DNA from: Deltaproteobacteria bacterium
GTDB lineage: Bacteria > Desulfobacterota > Binatia > UBA1149 > SPBQ01
Assembly (NCBI GenBank): GCA_029262375.1
Contig: JAJCZM010000053.1
Coordinates: 93,400-157,399 of the forward strand
Direction of reading: 5' to 3'
Length of the DNA stretch: 64,000 nt
Of the stretch, positions 27,060-34,983 are shown piece after piece (the first letter of the stretch is position 1; every line of letters starts with the position of its first letter). The notes beneath the pieces are model-generated. The model was not told the DNA's origin and did not search any database. It saw only the letters and a program-made list of their open reading frames with translations. A program made the position numbers and the translations under genes.

Positions 27060-27830
27060 ATGAAACGAGAACTAACGAGTGGGTGTACGCTACGTACGCT
27101 CGGTACGGCGTCGGCTTTTGCTGCCGCCGTCGCATTCTATCCGCTCACCGCGGCTGCGAACGGCGGAACTTACGACGGACTGGAACCGTCGATCGAGACC
27201 GTCTGCGACGACGCGGGGCTCTCGGGCGCCCTCTGGGGTCTGTGCAATGCGTACTGCGAGGCAATGGATTGCGACGTTCGCACCGACGATCACGTCGGCT
27301 GCGACAAGGTGCTCGGCAACTTCCAGAAGATCTCGCTCAAAAAGACGGGCAGCCAGCTCGACATGCCCTGCTCAGCGGCCGCCGATATGGACGGAGACGG
27401 TGTTCCCGACGACGAAGATGTCTGCCCCGATGTTGCCGACGCGGACCAGGTCGACAGCGATGGTGACGGTCTGGGCGACGCCTGCGACAACTGCCCTGAC
27501 ACGGCCAACGCCGATCAGGCCGACACGAACGCGAGCGGTGTCGGCGATGTCTGCGAGTGTCCTTGCTGGACCACAGAAGAAGTAGCTGCGGCGTTCGCGG
27601 CCTGCGCCGAGGGTGATTTCATCGCTGACGAGATCCCCGAGGGAGCGACCGTCGGTTGCCTCGACGGAACGTTTTTGGGCGATGTCACGACGATCGACGG
27701 CGAGTCGGTTTGCGTGAAGTTCACCGACACGGCCGAAGAGATCCGCACGATAACGCCGGATCAAGCAGGACAATGTGTTGACGTCATTGAACCGTACTTC
27801 AACGGCGGTGGCGGGCCGATATTCGGCTGA
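27060..27830 (+). CDS. Secreted protein with thrombospondin type-3 calcium-binding repeats
   Basis: A 256-residue protein with a signal peptide (about 1-33, Ala-rich, cleavage near AAANGG). Residues 110-165 contain TSP3 repeats: DMDGDGVPDDEDVCPD, DSDGDGLGDACDNCPD and a weaker third, the spaced Asp/Asn ligands binding calcium. The flanking domains are cysteine-rich and unrecognised. Likely a rigid, calcium-stabilised surface protein. It lies between tad-like genes and a secretin gene, which suggests a surface role, but the strands differ. A good ribosome-binding site (GGAGGGAG) precedes the ATG. Confidence 0.75.
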   Translation: MKRELTSGCTLRTLGTASAFAAAVAFYPLTAAANGGTYDGLEPSIETVCDDAGLSGALWGLCNAYCEAMDCDVRTDDHVGCDKVLGNFQKISLKKTGSQLDMPCSAAADMDGDGVPDDEDVCPDVADADQVDSDGDGLGDACDNCPDTANADQADTNASGVGDVCECPCWTTEEVAAAFAACAEGDFIADEIPEGATVGCLDGTFLGDVTTIDGESVCVKFTDTAEEIRTITPDQAGQCVDVIEPYFNGGGGPIFG

Positions 27831-27851
27831 TACCGAGGTGATCTTTGTCGT

Positions 27852-27893
27852 GATCCTTCGCGGCCGGCTCGGCAACGCCGGTCGCGGAGGATC
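27852..27893. terminator. Long hairpin between convergent TSP3 and secretin genes
   Basis: Arms 27852-27868 and 27877-27893 (17 bases each, 15 pairs plus two G-T wobbles) around an 8-base loop, centred between the two convergent stops. Very stable and well placed for two-way termination, although T-runs are absent. Confidence 0.6.
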
Positions 27894-27912
27894 CGATGGC
27901 TGTCCGCCGCTC

Positions 27913-29280
27913 TCAGTTGACCTCTGCGATCATCGGCGTGATGAAGATGATCAAAGTCTGCTCCATCGGATCGAACTGCTTGTGAAAGAACGACGTGCCG
28001 ACGATCGGAAGGTCGCCTAGGAACGGCAGGCCCTTTTCTGCTTCCGTCTCGCCGGGTCTTCGCAAGCCGGCGATGACGATGGTTTGTCCCATCGTCACGG
28101 TAACGGACGTCGTAGCCAGACTACGGCGAAGCACGGGAATCTCCGCATCTGCCGAAACACCGTCTACCTGGAAAGCCGTCGAGAAGAAGAACGACGCCGC
28201 CTGGGTGCTTGGCCGGATCGTGAGCGTTATCGTGTCGTCGATGTTGACCGACGGAGTAACGTCGAGCGCCACCCCCGTAAAGTTTCCGAAAGGACTCGGC
28301 GTCACGGCCTGGATGTTCGTACGGAAATCCGGCGCGATCTGATCGATAGCCGGCTCCACGTCATCGACCATGTGGATGACACTCTGGCCGTCGAGTACCG
28401 TTATGCTCGGGGCCTGCAACACGTCGTTGCGAGTGTCGCCCTGGATGGCGCTCAGGAGCACGTCGACTTCGTTCTGCGCGAGCGAGTCATACAGGAGTCC
28501 GCCCCCACCCAATCCGACATCGTACGGCGTGACGTTGTCGACCGGATCGACGCCGGGGAATCCCTGCGGTTCGCTCACGACGCTTTCGTCGAACAAGCCG
28601 CAAGGCGGCGGCAACAGGAAGAACGTCTTTATCGCGTCGAACGGTGAATTGAAATTCAGGTTCAGGATCGGCAGCGCGCCGTCTGCGTTGTGATCGGCGT
28701 ACAGCAGGTACTGCAGATCGGCAGGCCCGCCGACTGCGTTCGAGTCGACGGCCAGGGTGCGACCGTCATCGTTGGTGCCGCCGGGCGCGATGGTATCGGA
28801 AGTGGTGATCGACGCCTCATCGTACGTCGACAAATCCACGCCCAACTCGTCGAAGCTATCAAGGTGTACTCCGACCAGCTTGGTCTCGATGAAGACCTGC
28901 CTGGGCCGAATATCGGTATTGCCGAGTGTCGATTCGGACGCCTGCCTCGCGACGGAATTTCCGAACGTGACGCACGCGCCGGCGTCGCAGTCGCATGCAA
29001 GCAGGCCGGGTGCGCCGACCGCGGCTTGCAGGACCTGGAGCGCGTCGGAGCTGGTGACACTGCCGTTGCCGTTCACGTCGCAAACACACGGGGTCGTGTC
29101 GCAGTTGGTCGGCAGACCTACGGCGCTCTTCAGGACCGCGAGTGCGTCGCTCGCGGTCGGGCTGGAGCCGGTGGACTGGGGCTGGCCGCAGTCGCCATTG
29201 TCGGCCGTTGCCGAAACCGGTGAGAGAAATACAGCGGCCGCAACAGCGGCAACTAGGTAAGCGACGATGCGTGATTTCAT
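27913..29280 (-). CDS. Secretin-domain protein with N-terminal dockerin-like EF-hand pair
   Basis: A 455-residue exported protein. After the signal peptide (about 1-26), residues 35-100 hold two dockerin-like repeats: PTASDALAVLKSAVGL and, after CVCDVNGNGSV, TSSDALQVLQAAVG. From about residue 115 the sequence is secretin-like: RPRQVFIETKLVGVHLD, a core with APSITVLDGQSV and ALDVTPSVNIDD, and the closing MGQTIVIAGLRR plus PFLGDLPIVGTSFF signature of the GspD/PilQ/RcpA pore domain. Secretins form outer-membrane channels for secretion or pili. The start was moved from 29421 to the ATG at 29280 (GGGGAAC upstream, clean signal peptide). No other secretion-system gene adjoins it; the Tad-like genes 3 kb away are possible partners. 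Confidence 0.8.
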   Translation of the reverse strand: MKSRIVAYLVAAVAAAVFLSPVSATADNGDCGQPQSTGSSPTASDALAVLKSAVGLPTNCDTTPCVCDVNGNGSVTSSDALQVLQAAVGAPGLLACDCDAGACVTFGNSVARQASESTLGNTDIRPRQVFIETKLVGVHLDSFDELGVDLSTYDEASITTSDTIAPGGTNDDGRTLAVDSNAVGGPADLQYLLYADHNADGALPILNLNFNSPFDAIKTFFLLPPPCGLFDESVVSEPQGFPGVDPVDNVTPYDVGLGGGGLLYDSLAQNEVDVLLSAIQGDTRNDVLQAPSITVLDGQSVIHMVDDVEPAIDQIAPDFRTNIQAVTPSPFGNFTGVALDVTPSVNIDDTITLTIRPSTQAASFFFSTAFQVDGVSADAEIPVLRRSLATTSVTVTMGQTIVIAGLRRPGETEAEKGLPFLGDLPIVGTSFFHKQFDPMEQTLIIFITPMIAEVN

Positions 29281-29339
29281 TTTTTGTTCCCCACGAGGCG
29301 TGAAATATATCGCGACGCGTTTGTCTAGGGAACCGTTGC

Positions 29340-29868
29340 TAGGGTGTCGATAGGGCGGCAGGCGAGAAGAGAACCGAGACCAGCCGGCAGCAGATGACGA
29401 CCGGGGCGTAGTTCGCGACATCCTTGCCCGGGGCTATCGGGTCGTTCTGGTAGCTGACGTTTCCTTCCAGTCAGCCGACTTTGATGAAGGCAACTTCGAT
29501 CTCGACGGCGCTAGCTGGTCGACATACTCTGCGAGATAGGCGTAGAGGTCCGGGCCCTTCGCTATTCGGATGTCTTCGAGTCGAACGACGTGCGTGCCGT
29601 CGCCGAGTGCATAGTTGACGGCGTGGGAACTGCCTTCGTGGATCGCGTCCACCTCACGAAACCTTCCGCGTTCCCGTTCGGTGGGCCTGCCCGGTGCCAT
29701 TGGCTCACTCATCGGGACGTCGCGCGCCGATTTCACTGCAGCCATGACTTCTTGCCTGGTTTCCGCGCGCCTGTCCGCATCCTTCGCAGCGACCTCGGCA
29801 TGTGTCGGAAACGCTTCCTCTACCCGAGATTCGCGCGCCGGTAGAGTCTGCGACATGCTCGAATTCAA
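29340..29868 (-). pseudogene. DM13-domain protein, broken by a frameshift and an in-frame stop
   Basis: The intact first frame (29868 down to about 29500) carries a clear DM13 start: GRFREVDAIHEG, then DGTHVVRLEDIRIAKGPDLY. After AYLAEYV the frame loses similarity. In the next minus-strand frame the rest of the domain continues: VEIEVAFIKVG, a TGA at 29471-29473, LEGNVSYQND, then KDVANYAPVVICCRLVSVLF and a TAG near 29340. So one frameshift near 29495-29510 plus one stop codon interrupt the domain. It lies 30 bp after a multiheme cytochrome gene; DM13 domains are often found with cytochromes and are thought to be redox-active. A sequencing error could explain part of this. Confidence 0.7.
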
Positions 29869-29898
29869 GGTGTCTACGTTCGGTCGAGCTTTGAAAGA

Positions 29899-31620
29899 CT
29901 ACGGATTCGATTCGGTCTTCCCAACTGGCGATGCAACTCGTCGTACCACTGTCGCGACGCGCGCAAGCGTTTCAATCCGGATCGAAGCGTTTTGGAACTG
30001 AGACCGAAAGCGGGCAACTTCCGGCAAACTTGCGTCGAGAAACAGATCCTGAAGGTGTCCGTACGAGAGCGCTTGATAGTTCAGCCCGGCGGAGACGGTC
30101 AGGCTCTCCGCCTCACCGACGTCAACGAGGTACGTAACGATGTCGCCTCGACCGCGGAAATTCGGATCTTGAGCGGCTGCTCCCGCCACCTGGATGTCCG
30201 GGGGGGCTGCGAGTTTATCAAACCCCGCAGGCAACAAGCGATTGTCTTTCACGTAGAAAGCGGCACGAGCGAGCGTATGCGTTACACCGCCATCCGTGTC
30301 CGCCATGATCGGCTCATAGACTTGGACCTGGTCGGTACGCTCGATGAGATCATAATGGGGCTCGTAGCGCGTCGAGTCCGAGTCCAGGCTTACACCGACA
30401 ATGCTTCCATCGGAGTTGAGTTTTCCGGATTCGAATACGACGTTGCCTCCCCCATCGTGCACAACGAAATGAATATAAACACGACGAGAGGGGTAGCCGG
30501 TCGGTAGCTTGTGCCCCGAACGATTCCTTACGCGCAGACGGACAGTCAGGCTTCCTTCGACAACCTCGGCTGACAGGACTTTGAGTGCCGCCGATCTCTT
30601 CGTCAGAAAACGACGAGTACGTGCAACTTGCTTCGCCAACTCCTGAGAGGTCACGCCTAGCTCGTCCCGGTTTTCATCGAGAATACTCAGCATCATCGTG
30701 TTGGCACCAACAAAGCGATGCCGGGCGAAATCAGGGCGGGCCCGGGCCATATGATGGCTGGCGATCGGAACCAGTCCTCTTACTTTCGGCATGTGGCAGC
30801 TCTGGCAGCTACGTTCTTTTGTTCCGCCGACCCGGTACGCGCTGTGGGCCCATTCGGAGTAAACCATTTGCTCCGGAAACTCGGACTCCAATGTCGTGCT
30901 GGCCAAATTTCCCTCGGCATCCACAAAAGCGGTCTTGAGATCGTGACAGCTTGCGCAAAGCTCGGACGTACCGGTGTGCGAACCGAATTGAGGCGTAAAG
31001 CCGACGAACATCCGCATGGGTTGAGCAAACGGATCCAAGTACTGGCCGTAGGCGGGCCGGTCTCTGCTGCTGCTTTGAAACTCAGTCGTGAACTCTCCCG
31101 ACGTCGCTTCGAGACTTCCGAGATTGCCGTCGTCTGCAATCTGGTGGCACAGAGTACAACTCACGCCGTCAATAGCGTGCTGAAAATACGGATTGTTCGG
31201 ATCGAGAAATCCCGGACTCAATATTTCGATCGACTCACCGTCTTTGCGCAAGGATTCGTTCGCCATCGGCGCATGACAGCGCGAGCATTTGTTGTTGAGC
31301 TCGTCGGAAATCTGGGGATTTCGATGCAGTTCCGACGCGACCTTCGCCCGCCAGTACGGATCGCGTGTCGAGTTCGCCATCGTGCTCCCCGACCAGTTCC
31401 GAACGATCGAAATGTCGTTCCCCCGGTTATCCGCCAACCCGTCATGGCACGGGGAACAGGTCGCGGAACCGCTGAAATAGGTGCCAACGAAACCGGGTGT
31501 CTGTCCTGAAGCTACCAGCCCGCCGCCATGGCCGTGAGCGGACGGCTCCCCCCATGCAACCACGGTCCCCGTCAGGAAAAGATGCAGTGCCAGCACAAGC
31601 GCCTTGGAACGCACTCTCAT
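29899..31620 (-). CDS. Exported pentaheme c-type cytochrome
   Basis: A 573-residue protein. A signal peptide follows MRVRSKALVLALHLFLTG, and there are five CxxCH heme-attachment motifs at about residues 55, 112, 155, 222 and 272 (CSPCH, CSRCH, CTLCH, CASCH, CQSCH). This matches the cytochrome c554/multiheme cytochrome fold. The C-terminal 300 residues have no heme motif and look beta-rich (LTVRLRVRNRSGHKLPTGYPSRR, key residues about 358-380), as in cytochromes with an extra immunoglobulin-like domain. Role: periplasmic or extracellular electron transfer; partner unknown. Starts at 31644 and 31803 are also in frame, but 31620 gives the cleanest signal peptide. Confidence 0.8.
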   Translation of the reverse strand: MRVRSKALVLALHLFLTGTVVAWGEPSAHGHGGGLVASGQTPGFVGTYFSGSATCSPCHDGLADNRGNDISIVRNWSGSTMANSTRDPYWRAKVASELHRNPQISDELNNKCSRCHAPMANESLRKDGESIEILSPGFLDPNNPYFQHAIDGVSCTLCHQIADDGNLGSLEATSGEFTTEFQSSSRDRPAYGQYLDPFAQPMRMFVGFTPQFGSHTGTSELCASCHDLKTAFVDAEGNLASTTLESEFPEQMVYSEWAHSAYRVGGTKERSCQSCHMPKVRGLVPIASHHMARARPDFARHRFVGANTMMLSILDENRDELGVTSQELAKQVARTRRFLTKRSAALKVLSAEVVEGSLTVRLRVRNRSGHKLPTGYPSRRVYIHFVVHDGGGNVVFESGKLNSDGSIVGVSLDSDSTRYEPHYDLIERTDQVQVYEPIMADTDGGVTHTLARAAFYVKDNRLLPAGFDKLAAPPDIQVAGAAAQDPNFRGRGDIVTYLVDVGEAESLTVSAGLNYQALSYGHLQDLFLDASLPEVARFRSQFQNASIRIETLARVATVVRRVASPVGKTESNP

Positions 31621-32125
31621 GACATAGAATTGTGCAAGCCTCATGCCATGCGCGTACCGATGACCGTTTGCTGGAAACGAAACCGGTTTAAGCGTTCGGC
31701 GAGAATCTGGAGTTCCCAGTGTTCGGAATCCGGGATCAACATTCCTCAAAAACGAGCAAATAGATGAAGTCCCCGTTTCGCGCTCAGCCACCGCGATGGC
31801 CACCGCTTCTCCTTGCGGCTGGTGGGCAAACCTCGGACGCGACCGCTCGGTTTCGCATGGCAGGGTCTATCTTCGACCGGCATTGTCACCCATAACCACG
31901 CTGTTGAAGTAGCTCACTTTTCGTTCGCCCGTTTTTGGGACGCTACACCATTGCTACTACAGACTCGCTGCCTTAGCGTCAGCGGATGAGCGTTTGACGA
32001 AGGACCGGGGGTAACAGCAACGGGCGCTGATCGGCGCAATCTGCCGACCCTACCGGTAGCGCAGATCCCAATCCTTCAAATTCGTGACAAGGCCGAATCG
32101 ACGCCTTTAACGCTAAAGCCGTTCA
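31621..32125. other. Intergenic region without a recognisable gene
   Basis: About 500 bp upstream of the cytochrome gene and downstream of the MAPEG gene. Only short out-of-context frames are present. It contains a small inverted repeat CTTTA-ACGC-TAAAG (32104-32117) just past the MAPEG stop and one copy of a 16-base repeat at 32079. Confidence 0.5.
32079..32094. repeat. 16-base direct repeat, left copy (right copy 32754-32769)
   Basis: AATTCGTGACAAGGCC at 32079-32094 recurs as AATTCGTGACAAAGCC at 32754-32769 (15 of 16 identical), and GCCTTGTCAC (32655-32664) is an inverted partial copy. The two direct copies bracket the MAPEG gene, 675 bp apart. Confidence 0.6.
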
Positions 32126-32542
32126 TCAGGCGAATGCTACGACTAGGCCCATCCAGAACATGCACACGATCTGTGTGAAGAAGAATGCGAAGCGCACGCT
32201 TGCCACTGTGTTGGTCGGCGCGAACGCCACATGGATCACTGTCTGAAACATTCGCGCTACCAATAAGACGACGGCAAGTGTGTCCAGGCGCAGGCTGTCG
32301 GAGCCGGTCGCGACAATGGCGACGACGATCGCGCCGTACACTGGAAGGTTTTCGAGGCAGTTGGCGTGCGCGCGCATTGCCCGTTGATACCAATCGTCCC
32401 CTTGAACCACCGAGGGGCTCCATTCCGCGATCGGGACGCGGCCGGTCAGAATCCGCGCCCAGCGGTAGCTCCCAACCGTCGTCAGCAGCGTCAACAATGT
32501 CCAGCCGGCAAAGCCCAGCAGCACCAGTACGGGAATGGTCAT
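32126..32542 (-). CDS. MAPEG family membrane protein
   Basis: A 138-residue protein with four predicted membrane helices and the family signature RAHANCLENLPVYGA in the second helix region, where Glu and Asn help bind glutathione in eukaryotic members. MAPEG proteins include glutathione transferases and leukotriene synthases; bacterial ones are mostly uncharacterised. Start supported by GGAGACG upstream. The gene is bracketed by 16-base direct repeats. Confidence 0.88.
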   Translation of the reverse strand: MTIPVLVLLGFAGWTLLTLLTTVGSYRWARILTGRVPIAEWSPSVVQGDDWYQRAMRAHANCLENLPVYGAIVVAIVATGSDSLRLDTLAVVLLVARMFQTVIHVAFAPTNTVASVRFAFFFTQIVCMFWMGLVVAFA

Positions 32543-32769
32543 TTCGCGTCTCCTCGGGGCAGTTCCAACTTTCGGCTACACGCCGCGTATGCAATCCGAC
32601 TCGAGATTCCAAACACCGATGACCGCGCGTGCTGTTTCGGGGCTTGTTTTTAGGCCGCCTTGTCACAACTCGGGGCCTTCACTGGTCGAGTCGCTGGATG
32701 GCGCCGAGCAGCGACAGTTACTGTCACTTCCCGCTAGCGATCGGCCAGAGCCGAATTCGTGACAAAGCC

Positions 32770-33198
32770 CTATTCTGCGTGTAGCTGCTGAAGGGCGGCT
32801 ACGGCCGCGCTCAGGGTGTCCACGCGTGCTGCAATCTCGGCCAACTCACCGCCCCCATGGCCCCCCGGTCCCATCGGGCCCATCGGTCCCTCGGGTCCCA
32901 TCGGGCCCTGGCAATCGAGAATGTCGCAGTAGCCGTCCAGATTGATGTCATCTACCTCATCACAGACGCCGTTATCTTCCGTGTCCCAGCAGTGAAGCCC
33001 AGTGGGGCAACCAACTTCAACCGGATGGCCAACTACGAACTGGAGAAGAAGTAACGCGTCAGTGGCCGAGACGCGCCCGCTCCCGTCGTGGTCACCGCAG
33101 TGTTGCTGAGCGTGGACGGCCGTCACCGCCCCAGGAGCTGAAAAACAGAGGCCAAGGATGAGTAGAGCCGGTATTGCGTAGAATGAAACGTTCTTCAC
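32770..33198 (-). CDS. Exported dockerin-like protein with collagen-like segment
   Basis: A 142-residue protein. The signal peptide is about residues 1-30. Residues 32-80 form a dockerin-like pair of calcium loops: GDHDGSGRVSATDALLLLQF, then DDINLDGYCDILDC. A short collagen-like Gly-Pro stretch follows (GPMGPEGPMGPMGPGG), and the end is a short helix (EIAARVDTLSAAVAALQQL) that could oligomerise. The start is a GTG at 33198 with GGAGGG 8 bp upstream; the longer frame is not supported. It looks like a small surface or matrix component. It shares its EF-hand style with the secretin at 27913 and the protein at 57501. Confidence 0.72.
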   Translation of the reverse strand: MKNVSFYAIPALLILGLCFSAPGAVTAVHAQQHCGDHDGSGRVSATDALLLLQFVVGHPVEVGCPTGLHCWDTEDNGVCDEVDDINLDGYCDILDCQGPMGPEGPMGPMGPGGHGGGELAEIAARVDTLSAAVAALQQLHAE

Positions 33199-33477
33199 TG
33201 TAGTAGCCCTCCATCGTATGGAGATGGTGTTGCAAATTGCACGCCATGCGCTCTGTGGATAAAGGCCTGCCAAGAACGCTATCGAATGCTCGAGAAGGCC
33301 TGCTGTCGGCGCAAGTAGGAATTTGACGTCTCTATCGTTCCCAAACTTGAGACGATGATGCGTTCTGTGCACGAGGTCTGACCGCTTGTCCTCCGCGTAA
33401 CGGTGCAGGGACGGCCGTCCGATGGTCATCCGGCGTAGCGGTCCTGGACCAAGAGAAGTGCACTCGGGGGCATGGCT

Positions 33478-34173
33478 CTATTCTCCATCTCTTTCGGCGC
33501 TACAGCCGTCGCCGCGAAGCGCTTCTCGCCCCTCTTTGACGAGCCATGGCACCATCGCCAAGGCCGCTACAGGATCGGCCCACCAAAGGTCGGCAACGGC
33601 GTTCGCGACGAGACCAAGCAGTAGCGTTAGCGATAGGTACGAGCACGCAAGGGTCTCTTTCGCCTCAGCACGAAGCGCTGCGCTTCCAACCTCTTTCGCC
33701 GCTCGCAGTTTTCCCCAGGCGACGGCGGGCATGAAGAGAAGTGAAAGAACAGCAAGAGCGATCCCAACTCGGCTCTCTTCTGGGGCGCTTTGCATGTAGA
33801 GCGTCGCGAATGCTTCGCCGCTTACGTAAACGGCAAGACCCAAGAAGGTCGCACCCACGAAGCGATGAACGAGGTGCTCTCTGGCGTCGACCACCTCGTC
33901 ATCCGCGCCTCGTGCTTCGGCGGCAAAGCGCCAGAGCAGTACACCCGCCGCGGCGAACTCAATGATGCTGTCAAGACCGAATCCAACGAGGACGCTGCTC
34001 TGTGCGGCGATCCCTGACCAAAGAGCCACCACAGCCTCAACACCGTTGTACGCCATCGTGGCTGAGACGAGCCATAGCGCTCGCTGCAACCACTTGCGAG
34101 TGTGTGCGTCTGTTCGCACGGCATCGTCTGATGTGACGCGATGTAGTGTCTCGGACTCGTTTGGCGTGCTCAT
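33478..34173 (-). CDS. Cation transporter, CDF-like (transmembrane part only)
   Basis: A 231-residue protein with five or six membrane helices and the cation-diffusion-facilitator features GFGLDSIIEFAAA (helix II Asp) and EAKETLACSYLSLTLLLGLVAN (helix V). The usual cytoplasmic ferredoxin-like domain is missing, as in the short CDF-related group found with heavy-metal efflux genes. It diverges from the czc-like operon and probably exports or takes part in handling zinc, cobalt or cadmium. Confident at superfamily level. Confidence 0.8.
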   Translation of the reverse strand: MSTPNESETLHRVTSDDAVRTDAHTRKWLQRALWLVSATMAYNGVEAVVALWSGIAAQSSVLVGFGLDSIIEFAAAGVLLWRFAAEARGADDEVVDAREHLVHRFVGATFLGLAVYVSGEAFATLYMQSAPEESRVGIALAVLSLLFMPAVAWGKLRAAKEVGSAALRAEAKETLACSYLSLTLLLGLVANAVADLWWADPVAALAMVPWLVKEGREALRGDGCSAERDGE

Positions 34174-34235
34174 CAGCTCGATCTTCTCACCGCGGGTAAC
34201 CTATCGAAACGTCGGGACGTCTCGGAACACAGCGC

Positions 34236-34370
34236 CTACTTTTTCCCGGCGATGTGCGAGGCATGTTCTCGAGCGACGGCAAAGAGTGCCTTGAAGGCCT
34301 CTGCGGTAGCAGATGCGTTGTGGCGGCCGAGCGGCACGGACCGGGTGTTGCGCCTCGCGGATGTGGACAT
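34236..34370 (-). CDS. Possible 44-residue small protein upstream of the CDF gene
   Basis: A short frame (ATG at 34370, TAG at 34236-34238) whose second half reads ATAEAFKALFAVAREHASHI, a regular amphipathic helix, ending GKK. It lies 62 bp before the CDF start on the same strand. There is no clear ribosome-binding site and no homologue known to me, so it may be chance; recorded because the gap otherwise holds nothing. Confidence 0.25.
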   Translation of the reverse strand: MSTSARRNTRSVPLGRHNASATAEAFKALFAVAREHASHIAGKK

Positions 34371-34479
34371 AACACATCAACGGCCCCCACCCGCGCCGGC
34401 GGAGAACATTGCGTCGCGGCGCCGTTGCGGACTATGTTACGCTGACTGAGTTACGGGGCCCTGTAGGGCCCGGAATCCT

Positions 34480-34869
34480 ATGAAACACCGAGCGGTAAGA
34501 ACTACAATCGCGACCCTTAGCCTCCTCGCCTACGTGTGGGGTGGCCTCGGCCTCGCCTCGCAGTTTGTCTATTGCGTCGGTTCTGACGGACATAGCGGCA
34601 TCGAGCGTGCGCACGGTGCATGCCATGATGAGACGAGGGGCGAGGCCGCTGCTGAGTTCAGCTCCCAGTCGTGCGTCGACGTTCCGCTGCTCCTTCCGGC
34701 GTCGAAAGAACAAGAAAGGCTCAGCGACCTAAGCCCGTCCCTCCAGACCCTCACTTCGAGGGTTCTTTCGCATGTCTCCTTGGGAGACCCCCGTTTCACT
34801 CGCGGCTACAGCCCAGACGTTGAACGCGAGCAGACTCTCTCTCTTCGTTCCACCGTTCTTCGCGTCTAA
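34480..34869 (+). CDS. Small exported protein of a metal-efflux operon
   Basis: A 129-residue protein with an N-terminal hydrophobic segment (about 8-28), then FVYCVGSDGHSGIERAHGAC. A Cys-x-Gly-x-Asp-Gly-His-x2-Ile-Glu motif like this recurs in small unnamed proteins encoded ahead of CzcC/CusC-type genes. It may bind metal in the periplasm; that is inference. It is the first gene of the rightward efflux operon, 114 bp before the TolC-like gene. Confidence 0.6.
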   Translation: MKHRAVRTTIATLSLLAYVWGGLGLASQFVYCVGSDGHSGIERAHGACHDETRGEAAAEFSSQSCVDVPLLLPASKEQERLSDLSPSLQTLTSRVLSHVSLGDPRFTRGYSPDVEREQTLSLRSTVLRV

Positions 34870-34983
34870 CCACTAATCGCCCTGGTTTCGAGCCCTGCGC
34901 TTCCGGCAGTAGGTTCGATTTCTCGTGGTGCTGCGCGCATCTGCGTCGCAGTGCTGTGTGCCTATGGTTTGGAGAACGGTGAA

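Noticed and set aside
29471..29473. TGA in the DM13 gene as a selenocysteine codon
   Set aside because: A frameshift lies just upstream of it, the position is not a cysteine in the family as I know it, and no selenocysteine genes or insertion element are visible. Decay or a read error is simpler.
30190..30200. G-rich run in the cytochrome gene as a phase-variation site
   Set aside because: Only seven G in a conserved coding region; too short to stand out in GC-rich DNA.
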